Origin: Nitrospirota bacterium
GTDB taxonomy: Bacteria > Nitrospirota > Nitrospiria > JACQCE01
DNA: 42,190 bases
Direction of reading: 5' to 3'
Assembly: GCA_016201765.1 (NCBI GenBank)
Contig: JACQCE010000076.1
Span: 1 to 42,190, forward strand
Shown one piece after another: positions 27,240 through 35,075 of this stretch (position 1 is the first letter of the stretch; each line of letters starts with the position of its first letter). Under the pieces are notes generated by a model, which searched no databases, was not told where the DNA came from, and saw only the letters and a list, made by a program, of their open reading frames with translations. The position numbers and the translations under genes were made by a program.

Positions 27240-27773
27240 ATGATTTCACCGCAACGACTCTTGTTTGCAGGTCTTGCTCTACTGACGATCGCGATCCTGC
27301 CGGCCTGCGCCAGGACCACCACCACAACCACTGCCGATACGCCCGCCATTCATTCCGCCATGGCCCCGGCGGCTTCTGCGCCGTCAACCCCGACGCCAAC
27401 GACCCCACCGGCCATGACGCCGTCGGCCTCGCCTCGGTTCCAAGATGCCTTCTTTGATTTCGAAAAGGCCCTGATCAAGAGCGACATGAAACGGTCATTG
27501 CAGGAGGACGCACAGCTCCTCAAGGCTCATCCGGAGCTTGCCGTGACGATCGGCGGCTATTGCGATGAACGGGGGACGGATGAGTACAATCTGGCATTGG
27601 GCGAACGGCGGGCCAGGGCGGTCCAGCGTTATCTGACCGCGCTCGGGGTGAAGCCCGCGCAACTGAAGACGATCAGTTACGGGAAGGAAAAACCCTTTTG
27701 TACTGACCACACCGAAGCCTGTTATCAACAAAATCGCCGAGGCCATTTTATCAGCGCAGCGGACGGGCCCTGA
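27240..27773 (+). CDS. pal: peptidoglycan-associated lipoprotein (Pal/OmpA family)
   Basis: 177 aa. A lipoprotein signal ends Ile-Leu-Pro-Ala-Cys (Cys23). A Thr/Pro/Ala-rich linker of about 50 residues follows, then an OmpA-type peptidoglycan-binding domain with Phe-Asp-Phe-Glu-Lys, Gly-Gly-Tyr-Cys-Asp-Glu-Arg-Gly-Thr-Asp-Glu-Tyr-Asn and Gly-Glu-Arg-Arg-Ala, the residues that contact diaminopimelate. AAGGAGGA lies 7 bases before ATG 27240. It anchors the outer membrane to the wall. It is outside a tol operon here, so it may be an extra Pal paralogue. Confidence 0.88.
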   Translation: MISPQRLLFAGLALLTIAILPACARTTTTTTADTPAIHSAMAPAASAPSTPTPTTPPAMTPSASPRFQDAFFDFEKALIKSDMKRSLQEDAQLLKAHPELAVTIGGYCDERGTDEYNLALGERRARAVQRYLTALGVKPAQLKTISYGKEKPFCTDHTEACYQQNRRGHFISAADGP

Positions 27774-27823
27774 CATCCACTCGGCACACACATAGTGATG
27801 TGGGCCCTGTGGAGTGTGAGGCC

Positions 27824-28420
27824 GTGGTGAATCTGTCAACCACACAGAAACGACTCTTCCAGCGAAGAGGGGTGGTGATCGCTGGCGGTCTGATCCTGAT
27901 CGTGCTCGGGGTGACGCTGTATCTGCCAGCCGAATACCATTTTGGGACGACCATCACGGTGTCGAGAGCCCCGAAGCGTGTCTGGGCGTGGTTTGCGAAT
28001 CCGAGCCATTGGACGCAACGCTTCCCAATGGTTCAATCGATTGAGGGCGGCTCGACACTGATGACCAGCGTCGGGACCCAGCGTCGGGTGAACGTGCAGA
28101 TTCCCGGCGGCAACACACTGACCAGCGAGATCATGGTCACCGATTTTACCACCGGGCGCCTGTATGCCGATCGGCATCTTGAAGACTGGCTGGATGGACG
28201 GCCGCTCCCGGTCACCAATGTGACGGATCGGCTGGAATTTGATCCGGATGGGCAGGGCCACACTCGGATCACCTTCACAGGTGCCTTTGAGGTCACGGGC
28301 CTGTGGAATCGATGGCTGGCGTACTTCGCGTTGAAACCGATGGTGGATCGAGTCATCGCCAGGGTGTTAACCGAGTCTGCTCATTCCATGGAGAACGAGC
28401 ATCCAGGCCCGGCGACGTGA
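27824..28420 (+). CDS. membrane-anchored SRPBCC-fold protein
   Basis: About 198 aa. Residues 17-36 are a membrane helix. The rest has the START/Bet v1-like SRPBCC pattern: Ile-Thr-Val-Ser-Arg-Ala-Pro-Lys-Arg-Val-Trp-Ala-Trp-Phe, Thr-Asp-Arg-Leu-Glu-Phe, Thr-Arg-Ile-Thr-Phe-Thr-Gly, and a C-terminal amphipathic helix. Such proteins bind lipids or other hydrophobic ligands. GTG 27824 with GGAG 9 bases upstream is my choice; GTG 27827 and GTG 27800 are possible. It stands between Pal and the second cupredoxin-like gene. Confidence 0.65.
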   Translation: MVNLSTTQKRLFQRRGVVIAGGLILIVLGVTLYLPAEYHFGTTITVSRAPKRVWAWFANPSHWTQRFPMVQSIEGGSTLMTSVGTQRRVNVQIPGGNTLTSEIMVTDFTTGRLYADRHLEDWLDGRPLPVTNVTDRLEFDPDGQGHTRITFTGAFEVTGLWNRWLAYFALKPMVDRVIARVLTESAHSMENEHPGPAT

Positions 28421-28509
28421 CCTGAGACACAAATTTATAGAATAGACCGGGAGCGGACGACATTAAGTTGGACCGTACAGGAGTTAGAAAAGGAGGAACA
28501 TACGGCACG

Positions 28510-28530
28510 ATGACCCATAACTACGCGTAG
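28510..28530 (+). CDS. possible six-codon leader peptide
   Basis: ATG to TAG encodes Met-Thr-His-Asn-Tyr-Ala, preceded by AGGAGG at 28491-28496 (13 bases, rather far). Directly after its stop, CTTTTCC (28531-28537) can pair with GGAAAGG (28543-28549), which overlaps the ribosome site of the next gene. The arrangement resembles translational attenuation, though the hairpin is weak. Confidence 0.3.
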   Translation: MTHNYA

Positions 28531-28557
28531 CTTTTCCAATCAGGAAAGGAGAAAAAC

Positions 28558-29364
28558 ATGAAAGCATTGGTTGCGGGGCTTGCGCTTCTCGGCGCAATCA
28601 GTTCTTTGAGCCTGCCCCTTGCCTCAGCCTATGAAGAGATGTCTGTGAGTGGCGGGGGCAGTGTGAGAGGGAAGGTCACCTTTAAAGGCACGCCTCCCGA
28701 GCCTAAGTTATTTGAGTTCGTGAAATTTCCTCAGCCAGATTTCTGTTCGAAAGCGGACTCGGATGGGAAAGGGCATCGGATCCTTCGAGAGGTCAAGGTG
28801 AAAGACGGCGCGTTGGGGGATGTGGTGGTGTTCATCGAAGGGATAGAGAAAGGGAAGCCATTTAAGTTTACCGGGACCGATGTCACTGCCGATCTCTGCC
28901 GTTTTCTGGTGCAAGGCGGGCCATCAGCCATGGTAGGAGTGGTGATGAACCGGAACGAGATCCGGGTCAAGAACCTTGACGCCGATCCCAGCGACCCCAA
29001 ATCCGCAGACGGTGTACTTCATAACCCCCATGGCTATGAGGTGAAGGGCGGCGCGAGCAGCACGATATTCAACAAACCCCTCCCGACCAAGGGAATGGTC
29101 CTGACACAAAAACTGATTTTCCGGAAACATGACAGCTTCATGCTGATGCAGTGCGATCAGCACAATTTCATGAATGTCTGGTTCCATCCGGTGGACAATC
29201 CCTATTACGCGATTGTGGGTGAAGACGGGACGTTCTCGATCGGTGACATCCCGCCCGGCAGTTATGAGATCTATGCCTTCCATCCCACTCTGGGAACAGA
29301 AGAGCAGAAGCTCACAGTTGTCGCAGGCGGAAAGGAAACCGTGAATTTCGAATTCAAAAAGTGA
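28558..29364 (+). CDS. secreted cupredoxin-like protein (paralogue 2)
   Basis: 268 aa with a signal peptide cleaved near Ala-Ser-Ala-Tyr (residue 25). It shares architecture with the protein at 26287: Gly-Gly-Ser-Val-Arg-Gly-Lys-Val-Thr-Phe, His-Asn-Pro-His-Gly-Tyr, then Gln-Cys-Asp-Gln-His-Asn-Phe-Met with the same Cys-x2-His-x2-Met spacing, and Asp-Asn-Pro-Tyr-Tyr-Ala-Ile-Val-Gly-Glu-Asp-Gly-Thr-Phe before the regulatory-like beta domain. Overall identity to its paralogue is low outside these motifs. AAGGAG precedes the ATG. Likely a periplasmic copper protein; redox partner unknown. Confidence 0.7.
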   Translation: MKALVAGLALLGAISSLSLPLASAYEEMSVSGGGSVRGKVTFKGTPPEPKLFEFVKFPQPDFCSKADSDGKGHRILREVKVKDGALGDVVVFIEGIEKGKPFKFTGTDVTADLCRFLVQGGPSAMVGVVMNRNEIRVKNLDADPSDPKSADGVLHNPHGYEVKGGASSTIFNKPLPTKGMVLTQKLIFRKHDSFMLMQCDQHNFMNVWFHPVDNPYYAIVGEDGTFSIGDIPPGSYEIYAFHPTLGTEEQKLTVVAGGKETVNFEFKK

Positions 29365-29417
29365 TGGGGGAAGCTTTTACATCAACAGGCAGAACGGCTT
29401 AGACGAGGAGGATGAGA

Positions 29418-30483
29418 ATGTCCTACGCGTTGGTGAGCCAGTTCGCACTGCCTGTTTTGGTGTTTGCGGGGGTGACGGCGTCAGCCCTCCTGGCGCGCAC
29501 ATTGGCGCTGCGGGGCCTCCTGCAATGGGCGCAGCGCACCCGCTCGACGATTGATGACGCGCTTGTGGGCGCGATCCGGACCCCCTCCATCTACTGGTGC
29601 ATGGCGATCGGGCTCTATCTGGCTATCGGCACTTCGAATCTTGCCGCGCAGTACATCGCCTACGCATTCAAGGTGCTGCACATCCTCGTCATCCTGTCCG
29701 TCACGCTGGTGGTGGCCAATCTCTCCACCCAATTCATGACATATGCCATTCGAAAAGCCGAAATCCCGCTCCCGGTCACCGGCCTGTCGCGGGCGGTGGT
29801 GAATGGGATCATATTGACCATAGGAATCCTGATCGTACTGGGCACGCTTGGCGTGTCCATCACCCCGCTGCTGACCGCACTCGGTGTCGGAGGGCTCGCG
29901 GTCGCTCTCGCGTTGCAGGACACCCTGGGCAACCTCTTTGCCGGCATGCATATTCTGGTGGAGAAAACCATCCGGGTCGGCGACTTCGTGAAGTTGGAAA
30001 GCGGGGAGGAGGGGTATGTGGCGGATATTGGCTGGCGAACCACCCGTCTTCGGCTGCTGCCGAACAATCTCGTGGTCATTCCCAACAGCAAGCTCGCCCA
30101 GAGCATCGTGACCAATTACGATCTGCCCGAGAAGAGAATGGCGCTGCTTATTCCCATCAGCGTGAGCTACGACAATGATCCGGGCCGGGTCGAGCGCATG
30201 CTGGTGGAGGAGGCGGTCAAGGGATCACAGGACATTCCCGGCCTGCTCTCCGAGCCGGCGCCCTTTGTTCGATTCATCCCCGGGTTTCGGCGATTCTTCG
30301 CTCAACTTTACCCTCATCTGCCAGGTGAAGGAGTTTGTGGATCAATACCTGGTCCAGCACGAATTGCGAAAGCGGATCTTCAACCGGTTTAAAGAGGAGG
30401 GGATAGAGATTCCCTTTCCCATTCGAACCGTGTATCTTAAAAAGACGCATGAAAGCGAGCCGACTCTTGAAGAATCGGCATAG
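29418..30483 (+). pseudogene. MscS-family mechanosensitive channel, interrupted by a frameshift
   Basis: The first frame (from ATG 29418, GAGGAG 7 bases upstream) encodes three membrane helices, the Gly/Ala-rich pore helix Gly-Gly-Leu-Ala-Val-Ala-Leu-Ala-Leu-Gln-Asp and the MscS beta domain (Val-Gly-Asp-Phe-Val-Lys-Leu), up to Phe-Ile-Pro-Gly-Phe near 30288. It then runs into an unrelated tail and stops at 30392. The proper C-terminal domain (Asp-Ser-Ser-Leu-Asn-Phe-Thr-Leu to Phe-Pro-Ile-Arg-Thr-Val-Tyr) continues in the +1 frame to 30483. Removing one base in the CCCC run at 30278-30281 restores a single gene. A sequencing error or recent mutation are both possible. The channel would relieve hypo-osmotic shock. 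Confidence 0.85.
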
Positions 30484-30495
30484 GGGTCACAGGCG

Positions 30496-32763
30496 ATGCG
30501 CATTACATTTCGTTTAATCTTCTCCCTGGTGGTGACGGTGACCGTGGTCGTCACCCTCTTCGCCTTTTTCCAGGTGCGCCAGGAAAAGGCGCGATTGAGC
30601 GAGGAACTTGAACGGCGCGCGGGGATTCTGGCGGAAAGTCTTCAGGAAACCGTTGAGCCGTTGCTTGAGAAGCGCTCGGCCTCCAATCTGCAGCGAATCG
30701 TCGACAAATTCGGCAACAGGGAGCGGTTGTCTGGGGTGGCCGTGTATGACGCCAACGCCCATGCCTTGGCGATTACACCGAGCCTGGCCACCCAACTGGC
30801 GAATCCACCAGACGTGGTGACTGAAAGCCTGGCGAAAGACCGCGGCCTAGGGGGCTTCGACTCACTGAACGGGAAGAGGATGCATTTCTATGCGCTGCCG
30901 CTCAAGCAGGAGGGGCAACTCGCCGGCGCGCTGGTCATCGTTCATGATGCCAGTTATATCGGCGACCGTATTTCCGAAATGTGGCGCCACAACTTCATGC
31001 GACTGTTCCTCCATGCGCTGTTGGTGTCGCTGACCACGCTCATCGTGGTGCGCTGGAGCATTGTGGGCCCAATCGCAAAGGCCGCCGACTGGATGAAGAA
31101 ACTGCGTACGGGCGAGGCCGGCGAACCCCTGTCCTTCTTAAAGGCGGATCTCTTTACTCCCTTGACCCGTGAAATCACCGTGATGGCCAAAAACCTCCGG
31201 GTCGCCAGGGCGGCGGCAGAAGAGGAAGCCCGGCTTCGGGAAGCGGCGGAATCCGTCTGGACCCCTGAACGCCTCAAAGAAAATCTGCGCTCACGCCTCG
31301 AAGGAAAGTCGCTTTTCGTGATCTCCAATCGCGAACCCTACATGCATGTCCGGAAAGGCAACCGTGTGGAAGCCATCGTTCCCGCCAGCGGGTTGGTTAC
31401 GGCGCTGGAGCCCGTGCTCCGGGCCAGCGACGGGACGTGGATCGCTCACGGAAGCGGGGAAGCCGATATGGACGTGGTGGATGCGCAGGCGCGTCTTCGG
31501 GTGCCGCCCGAGGACCCTCGATACACGCTCAGGCGGGTCTGGCTCAGCCGGGAGGAGGAAGCCGGCTATTATTACGGCTTTGCCAATGAGGGGCTGTGGC
31601 CGCTCTGTCATATCGCGCACACCCGCCCCATCTTTCGGGCGGAGAACTGGGCGCATTACCAGAGCGTCAATGCCAAGTTCGCCCAGGCGGCATTGGAAGA
31701 ACTTGAGGGAACGGAAGCCCCGTGTGTGTTGATTCAAGACTATCACTTTGCCTTGCTCCCCCGGTTGATCAAGGAACAGCGGCCGGATGCCCGCGTGGCG
31801 ATCTTCTGGCATATCCCCTGGCCCAATCCCGAATCATTCGGCATCTGTCCCTGGCAACGGGAGCTGCTGTATGGCATGCTCGGCGCCGACCTGATCGGAT
31901 TCCACACCCAGTTTCATTGCAATAACTTCCTCGAAACGGTGGACCGCACGCTGGAATCGCGCATCGATTGGGAACGTTTTGCGGTGGAACGGGAGGGCCA
32001 CGCCACGCTGGTGAAGCCCTTCCCGATCAGCATCGCGTTCCATGATCGATCTGATGACCTGTCCGTTGAGAATGGATCACGGGCTCAAAAGGAGACCCTG
32101 CTGCGAGAGCTGGGGGTGACCACCAAATATTTAGGTGTGGGAGTGGATCGTATCGACTACACCAAAGGCATTCTGGAACGGTTTCGAGGTATCGAACGCT
32201 TTTTGGAAAAATACCCTCAGTATCAAGGCCAATTCACGTTTGTCGAGTTGGGCGCGCCAAGCCGCACCCTGATCACGCGGTACCACGATCTGGTCGGGGA
32301 GGTCGAGGCGATGGCCGACCGGATCAACTGGCGCTTCAAGACAAAGGAGTGGAAGCCCATTGTCTTTTTAAAGAAACATCACAGTCATCAGGAGATTGCC
32401 CCCTTCTATCGGGCGGCCGATGTCTGTCTTGTGACCTCGCTGCATGACGGGATGAACCTGGTGGCGAAGGAATATGTCGCGTCGCGTGACGATGAGCGGG
32501 GGAGCCTGATCCTCAGCCAATTTACAGGGGCCTCCCGGGAGCTACGGGACGCCCTGCTGGTCAATCCCTACGATACGGAACAGATGGCGGAGGCGATCCG
32601 GTACGCGTTGGAGATGGATGCCGATGAGCAGCAGGACCGGATGCGGAGGATGCGCGACACCCTGAAACAGCACAATATCTATCGTTGGACCGCGAATCTC
32701 GTGCGGGAGCTGAGCCAGATTCGGTTGGGACATCACCCCACCGTGAAGAGCGGGTCGATGTGA
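30496..32763 (+). CDS. otsA: membrane sensor-HAMP fused to trehalose-6-phosphate synthase
   Basis: 755 aa. Residues 1-240 look like the input half of a histidine kinase: membrane helix 5-27, a periplasmic domain of about 140 residues, membrane helix about 172-192 and a HAMP-like segment (Ile-Val-Gly-Pro-Ile-Ala). A coiled coil leads to a complete GT20 domain (about 275-745) with Ile-Ser-Asn-Arg-Glu-Pro, Trp-His-Ile-Pro-Trp-Pro, Gly-Val-Asp-Arg-Ile-Asp-Tyr-Thr-Lys-Gly and Leu-His-Asp-Gly-Met-Asn-Leu-Val-Ala-Lys-Glu. GT20 enzymes join UDP- or GDP-glucose to glucose-6-phosphate. Ordinary OtsA is soluble and about 470 aa. No kinase domain is present, so the sensor presumably controls the synthase directly. 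First gene of a four-gene trehalose operon. Confidence 0.9.
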   Translation: MRITFRLIFSLVVTVTVVVTLFAFFQVRQEKARLSEELERRAGILAESLQETVEPLLEKRSASNLQRIVDKFGNRERLSGVAVYDANAHALAITPSLATQLANPPDVVTESLAKDRGLGGFDSLNGKRMHFYALPLKQEGQLAGALVIVHDASYIGDRISEMWRHNFMRLFLHALLVSLTTLIVVRWSIVGPIAKAADWMKKLRTGEAGEPLSFLKADLFTPLTREITVMAKNLRVARAAAEEEARLREAAESVWTPERLKENLRSRLEGKSLFVISNREPYMHVRKGNRVEAIVPASGLVTALEPVLRASDGTWIAHGSGEADMDVVDAQARLRVPPEDPRYTLRRVWLSREEEAGYYYGFANEGLWPLCHIAHTRPIFRAENWAHYQSVNAKFAQAALEELEGTEAPCVLIQDYHFALLPRLIKEQRPDARVAIFWHIPWPNPESFGICPWQRELLYGMLGADLIGFHTQFHCNNFLETVDRTLESRIDWERFAVEREGHATLVKPFPISIAFHDRSDDLSVENGSRAQKETLLRELGVTTKYLGVGVDRIDYTKGILERFRGIERFLEKYPQYQGQFTFVELGAPSRTLITRYHDLVGEVEAMADRINWRFKTKEWKPIVFLKKHHSHQEIAPFYRAADVCLVTSLHDGMNLVAKEYVASRDDERGSLILSQFTGASRELRDALLVNPYDTEQMAEAIRYALEMDADEQQDRMRRMRDTLKQHNIYRWTANLVRELSQIRLGHHPTVKSGSM

Positions 32764-33164
32764 TGCCGTCAATCCTCTTTGTCTGCCTGCATAACGCCTG
32801 CCGGAGCCGGATCGCGGAAGCGATCTGCACGAGCCTTGCGCCCGACTCCTGGACGATCGCCAGCGCGGGCACCCAGCCGTCCGCTGAGGTGGATTTGAAA
32901 GCGGTCGACATCCTACGGCAACATCGCCTGGCCATATCCACGGCCCGCCCGAAGGGGTTCGACGCCCTTCCCGCCGTTCAGTGGGACTGCCACGTGGATA
33001 TGACCTGCGGAGAGGCGCCGCATACGATTCCGGCGCGGACCCGCCTGACGTGGGACCTTCCGGACCCGTTGGACGGCCCGATGACGCGCTATGAGGAGCT
33101 TTTTCAAGAATTAACCGCCCGTATCCGCAACCTGATCCAGGAGCTTCAGCCATGCCGTCCCTGA
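32763..33164 (+). CDS. low-molecular-weight phosphatase / ArsC-like protein
   Basis: 133 aa with the LMW-PTP P-loop Cys8-Leu-His-Asn-Ala-Cys-Arg14-Ser and a late Asp-Pro motif (Leu-Pro-Asp-Pro-Leu-Asp-Gly) supplying the general acid. The second cysteine (Cys13) in the loop is as in LMW-PTPs. Arsenate reductases of this fold need further cysteines near residue 80-90; one Cys is seen (Thr-Cys-Gly-Glu), so arsenate reduction cannot be excluded. ATG 32763 overlaps the upstream stop. As no trehalose-6-phosphatase (OtsB) is encoded here, it might act on trehalose-6-phosphate or regulate the synthase. That is speculation from context. Confidence 0.8.
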   Translation: MPSILFVCLHNACRSRIAEAICTSLAPDSWTIASAGTQPSAEVDLKAVDILRQHRLAISTARPKGFDALPAVQWDCHVDMTCGEAPHTIPARTRLTWDLPDPLDGPMTRYEELFQELTARIRNLIQELQPCRP

Positions 33165-33838
33165 TGCCGCGGGCCGCGGAGCCGTTCCGCTTTTTCACGC
33201 GGTCGTGTCTGACCCTGATGACCGGCAGGAAGGCGAAGGATCTCAACGAACTGGTCGACTACCTGAAAACGGCATCGGAGCCGGTGATCTATCAACACAC
33301 CCATCGATTTTTGCGACAGCACCAGTATCTGGTCCCGGAACCCTCCAACGATTTCGCCTACTGGACGACGCACATGCTCCAGGATGAGCGGTTGGGGGAG
33401 CGGCTTGCGGCGATCGACACGGTCCGGTTTCATTCGTTGAATGACTTGCGGCGGGCGCTCGTATCCACGATTGAACAGCATCTTGGAAAGGACGGAATTC
33501 TTCGTCAGGCGCCGGAAGGGAAGGAATTTCACTTCATGAGCGCCGTGCAATTTTCCGTGCCCATCCAGTATCAAGCCCATGATCTCGTCGAGTTCCGCGA
33601 TTGCCTGAGCAAGGTCGGCATCGCCAGCCTCTATCTGCATATCTTCGAGGCGATGCTCCGTCCCCCCCTGGGGACGAACGATTTCTCCCATTGGCTGGAC
33701 ACCTCGCTGCATGAGACCGAGTTGGCCGGACGGATGGCCGGACTGGATCTGTACAGCCACACCCTGGAAGAGCTGCGCGCCACGATGATCGGGTTCATCG
33801 AGGGGAGGCTCCAGGAATTGTCCCATGCCGAAGCTTGA
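33152..33838 (+). CDS. DUF5752 family protein of the trehalose operon
   Basis: 228 aa, soluble and helical. It has two similar halves: Thr-His-Arg-Phe-Leu-Arg-Gln-His... Asp-Phe-Ala-Tyr-Trp-Thr, and later Leu-His-Ile-Phe-Glu-Ala-Met-Leu... Asp-Phe-Ser-His-Trp-Leu, each followed by a short-chain helix with Leu-x-x-Arg-(Leu/Met)-Ala. This is what I know as DUF5752, a family found beside trehalose synthases. No function is known. It overlaps the phosphatase gene by 13 bases and treT by 14 bases, so the products are made together. An internal duplication is likely. Confidence 0.7.
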   Translation: MPSLMPRAAEPFRFFTRSCLTLMTGRKAKDLNELVDYLKTASEPVIYQHTHRFLRQHQYLVPEPSNDFAYWTTHMLQDERLGERLAAIDTVRFHSLNDLRRALVSTIEQHLGKDGILRQAPEGKEFHFMSAVQFSVPIQYQAHDLVEFRDCLSKVGIASLYLHIFEAMLRPPLGTNDFSHWLDTSLHETELAGRMAGLDLYSHTLEELRATMIGFIEGRLQELSHAEA

Positions 33839-35048
33839 AGCCTACCGGGACGTTGTCGGGGCGCAGACGCTGGAGGAGCTGCGCACGCTCGCCCGGTATC
33901 TGGAAGGAAAGTCCGTCCTGCACGTCAACTCCACGGCGGTCGGCGGCGGGGTGGCTGAAATTCTGAACCGCATGGTCCCGCTCCTGTGCGAGTTGGGGCT
34001 GGTGGCGACATGGGACGTCATCAAGGGCGGCGAGGCCTTCTATGCCGCGACCAAACGATTTCACAATGCGCTCCATGACGATGCGCAGGAGGCGATGCCC
34101 GAGGATTATCAGGTGTATGAGGAGACGATCGAGCAGAACTTCGCCCGCCTGCGGTTGGACGCCCAGATCGTGTTTATTCACGACCCGCAACCGGCGGCAT
34201 TGGTGAAAAAAAGGCGGGACTCGAACAACCATTGGATCTGGCGTTGCCATATCGATGTATCCCGGCCCCATCCACAGGTCTGGGATTTTTTTAAGCCGTA
34301 TGTTGAACGGTACGACGCGTGCGTCTTTTCGGCTCCCGCCTTCGCTCGGCAACTGTCCATTCCCCAGGTGCTGATTTCCCCGTCGATTGATCCGTTGAGC
34401 GACAAGAACAGGGAACTCGACCGGACGGAGGTGACGGCTGTTCTGGATCGTCTTGGCATTCCCACGGACAAACCGCTGGTCACACAGGTCTCCCGCTTCG
34501 ACCGGTTGAAGGATCCGCTGGGGGTGATCGAAGCGTTTCAGATGGCAAAACCCTATGTGAATGCCAGGCTGCTGCTCGTTGGCGGGTCGGCCGATGACGA
34601 CCCGGAAGGCGCCCAGGTGCTGGCCGAGGTTCGGGAGCTGGCCCAGGACGATCCGGACATCCTGATCCTGTCGCTGCCGCCCACGAGCCACGTGGAGATC
34701 AACGCCATCCAACGGGCCTCCAGTGTGATTCTTCAAAAATCGTTGAGGGAGGGTTTTGGCCTGACCGTGGCCGAAGCGCTGTGGAAGGGCAAACCCGTGA
34801 TCGCGTCCGCCGTGGGCGGGATTCCCCTCCAGATCACCCACCAGCATTCCGGCATCCTGGTCCACTCGATCGACGGCGCGGCGTATTGGATCCGGCAGTT
34901 ATTGCGCGATCCGGAGTACGCGAGGCGGCTCGGCGAAAACGGCCGGGAACATATCCGCCAGAATTTTCTGCTGACGCGCCACCTGAGGGATTATCTGTTG
35001 CTCTTTCTTTCCCTTGACCATCCCGGGGAGGATTGGATCCATTTATGA
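33825..35048 (+). CDS. treT: trehalose glycosyltransferring synthase TreT (GT4)
   Basis: 407 aa GT-B glycosyltransferase. The N-terminal motif His-Val-Asn-Ser-Thr-Ala-Val-Gly-Gly-Gly-Val-Ala-Glu and the Trp-Arg-Cys-His-Ile-Asp segment are typical of TreT, which makes trehalose directly from ADP- or UDP-glucose and glucose and can run in reverse. The C-terminal domain has Gln-Val-Ser-Arg-Phe-Asp-Arg-Leu-Lys-Asp-Pro and the nucleotide-sugar motif Glu-Gly-Phe-Gly-Leu-Thr-Val-Ala-Glu-Ala. ATG 33825 overlaps the DUF5752 gene. Two unrelated trehalose enzymes in one operon is unusual. Confidence 0.9.
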   Translation: MPKLEAYRDVVGAQTLEELRTLARYLEGKSVLHVNSTAVGGGVAEILNRMVPLLCELGLVATWDVIKGGEAFYAATKRFHNALHDDAQEAMPEDYQVYEETIEQNFARLRLDAQIVFIHDPQPAALVKKRRDSNNHWIWRCHIDVSRPHPQVWDFFKPYVERYDACVFSAPAFARQLSIPQVLISPSIDPLSDKNRELDRTEVTAVLDRLGIPTDKPLVTQVSRFDRLKDPLGVIEAFQMAKPYVNARLLLVGGSADDDPEGAQVLAEVRELAQDDPDILILSLPPTSHVEINAIQRASSVILQKSLREGFGLTVAEALWKGKPVIASAVGGIPLQITHQHSGILVHSIDGAAYWIRQLLRDPEYARRLGENGREHIRQNFLLTRHLRDYLLLFLSLDHPGEDWIHL

Positions 35049-35075
35049 CATTTCGCCCCTGCCTTCGATATCCGC

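Noticed and set aside
30278-30290. Programmed +1 ribosomal frameshift in mscS
   Set aside because: No stimulatory structure or in-frame stop is next to the site, and MscS genes are not known to use recoding; a mutation or base-call error is simpler.
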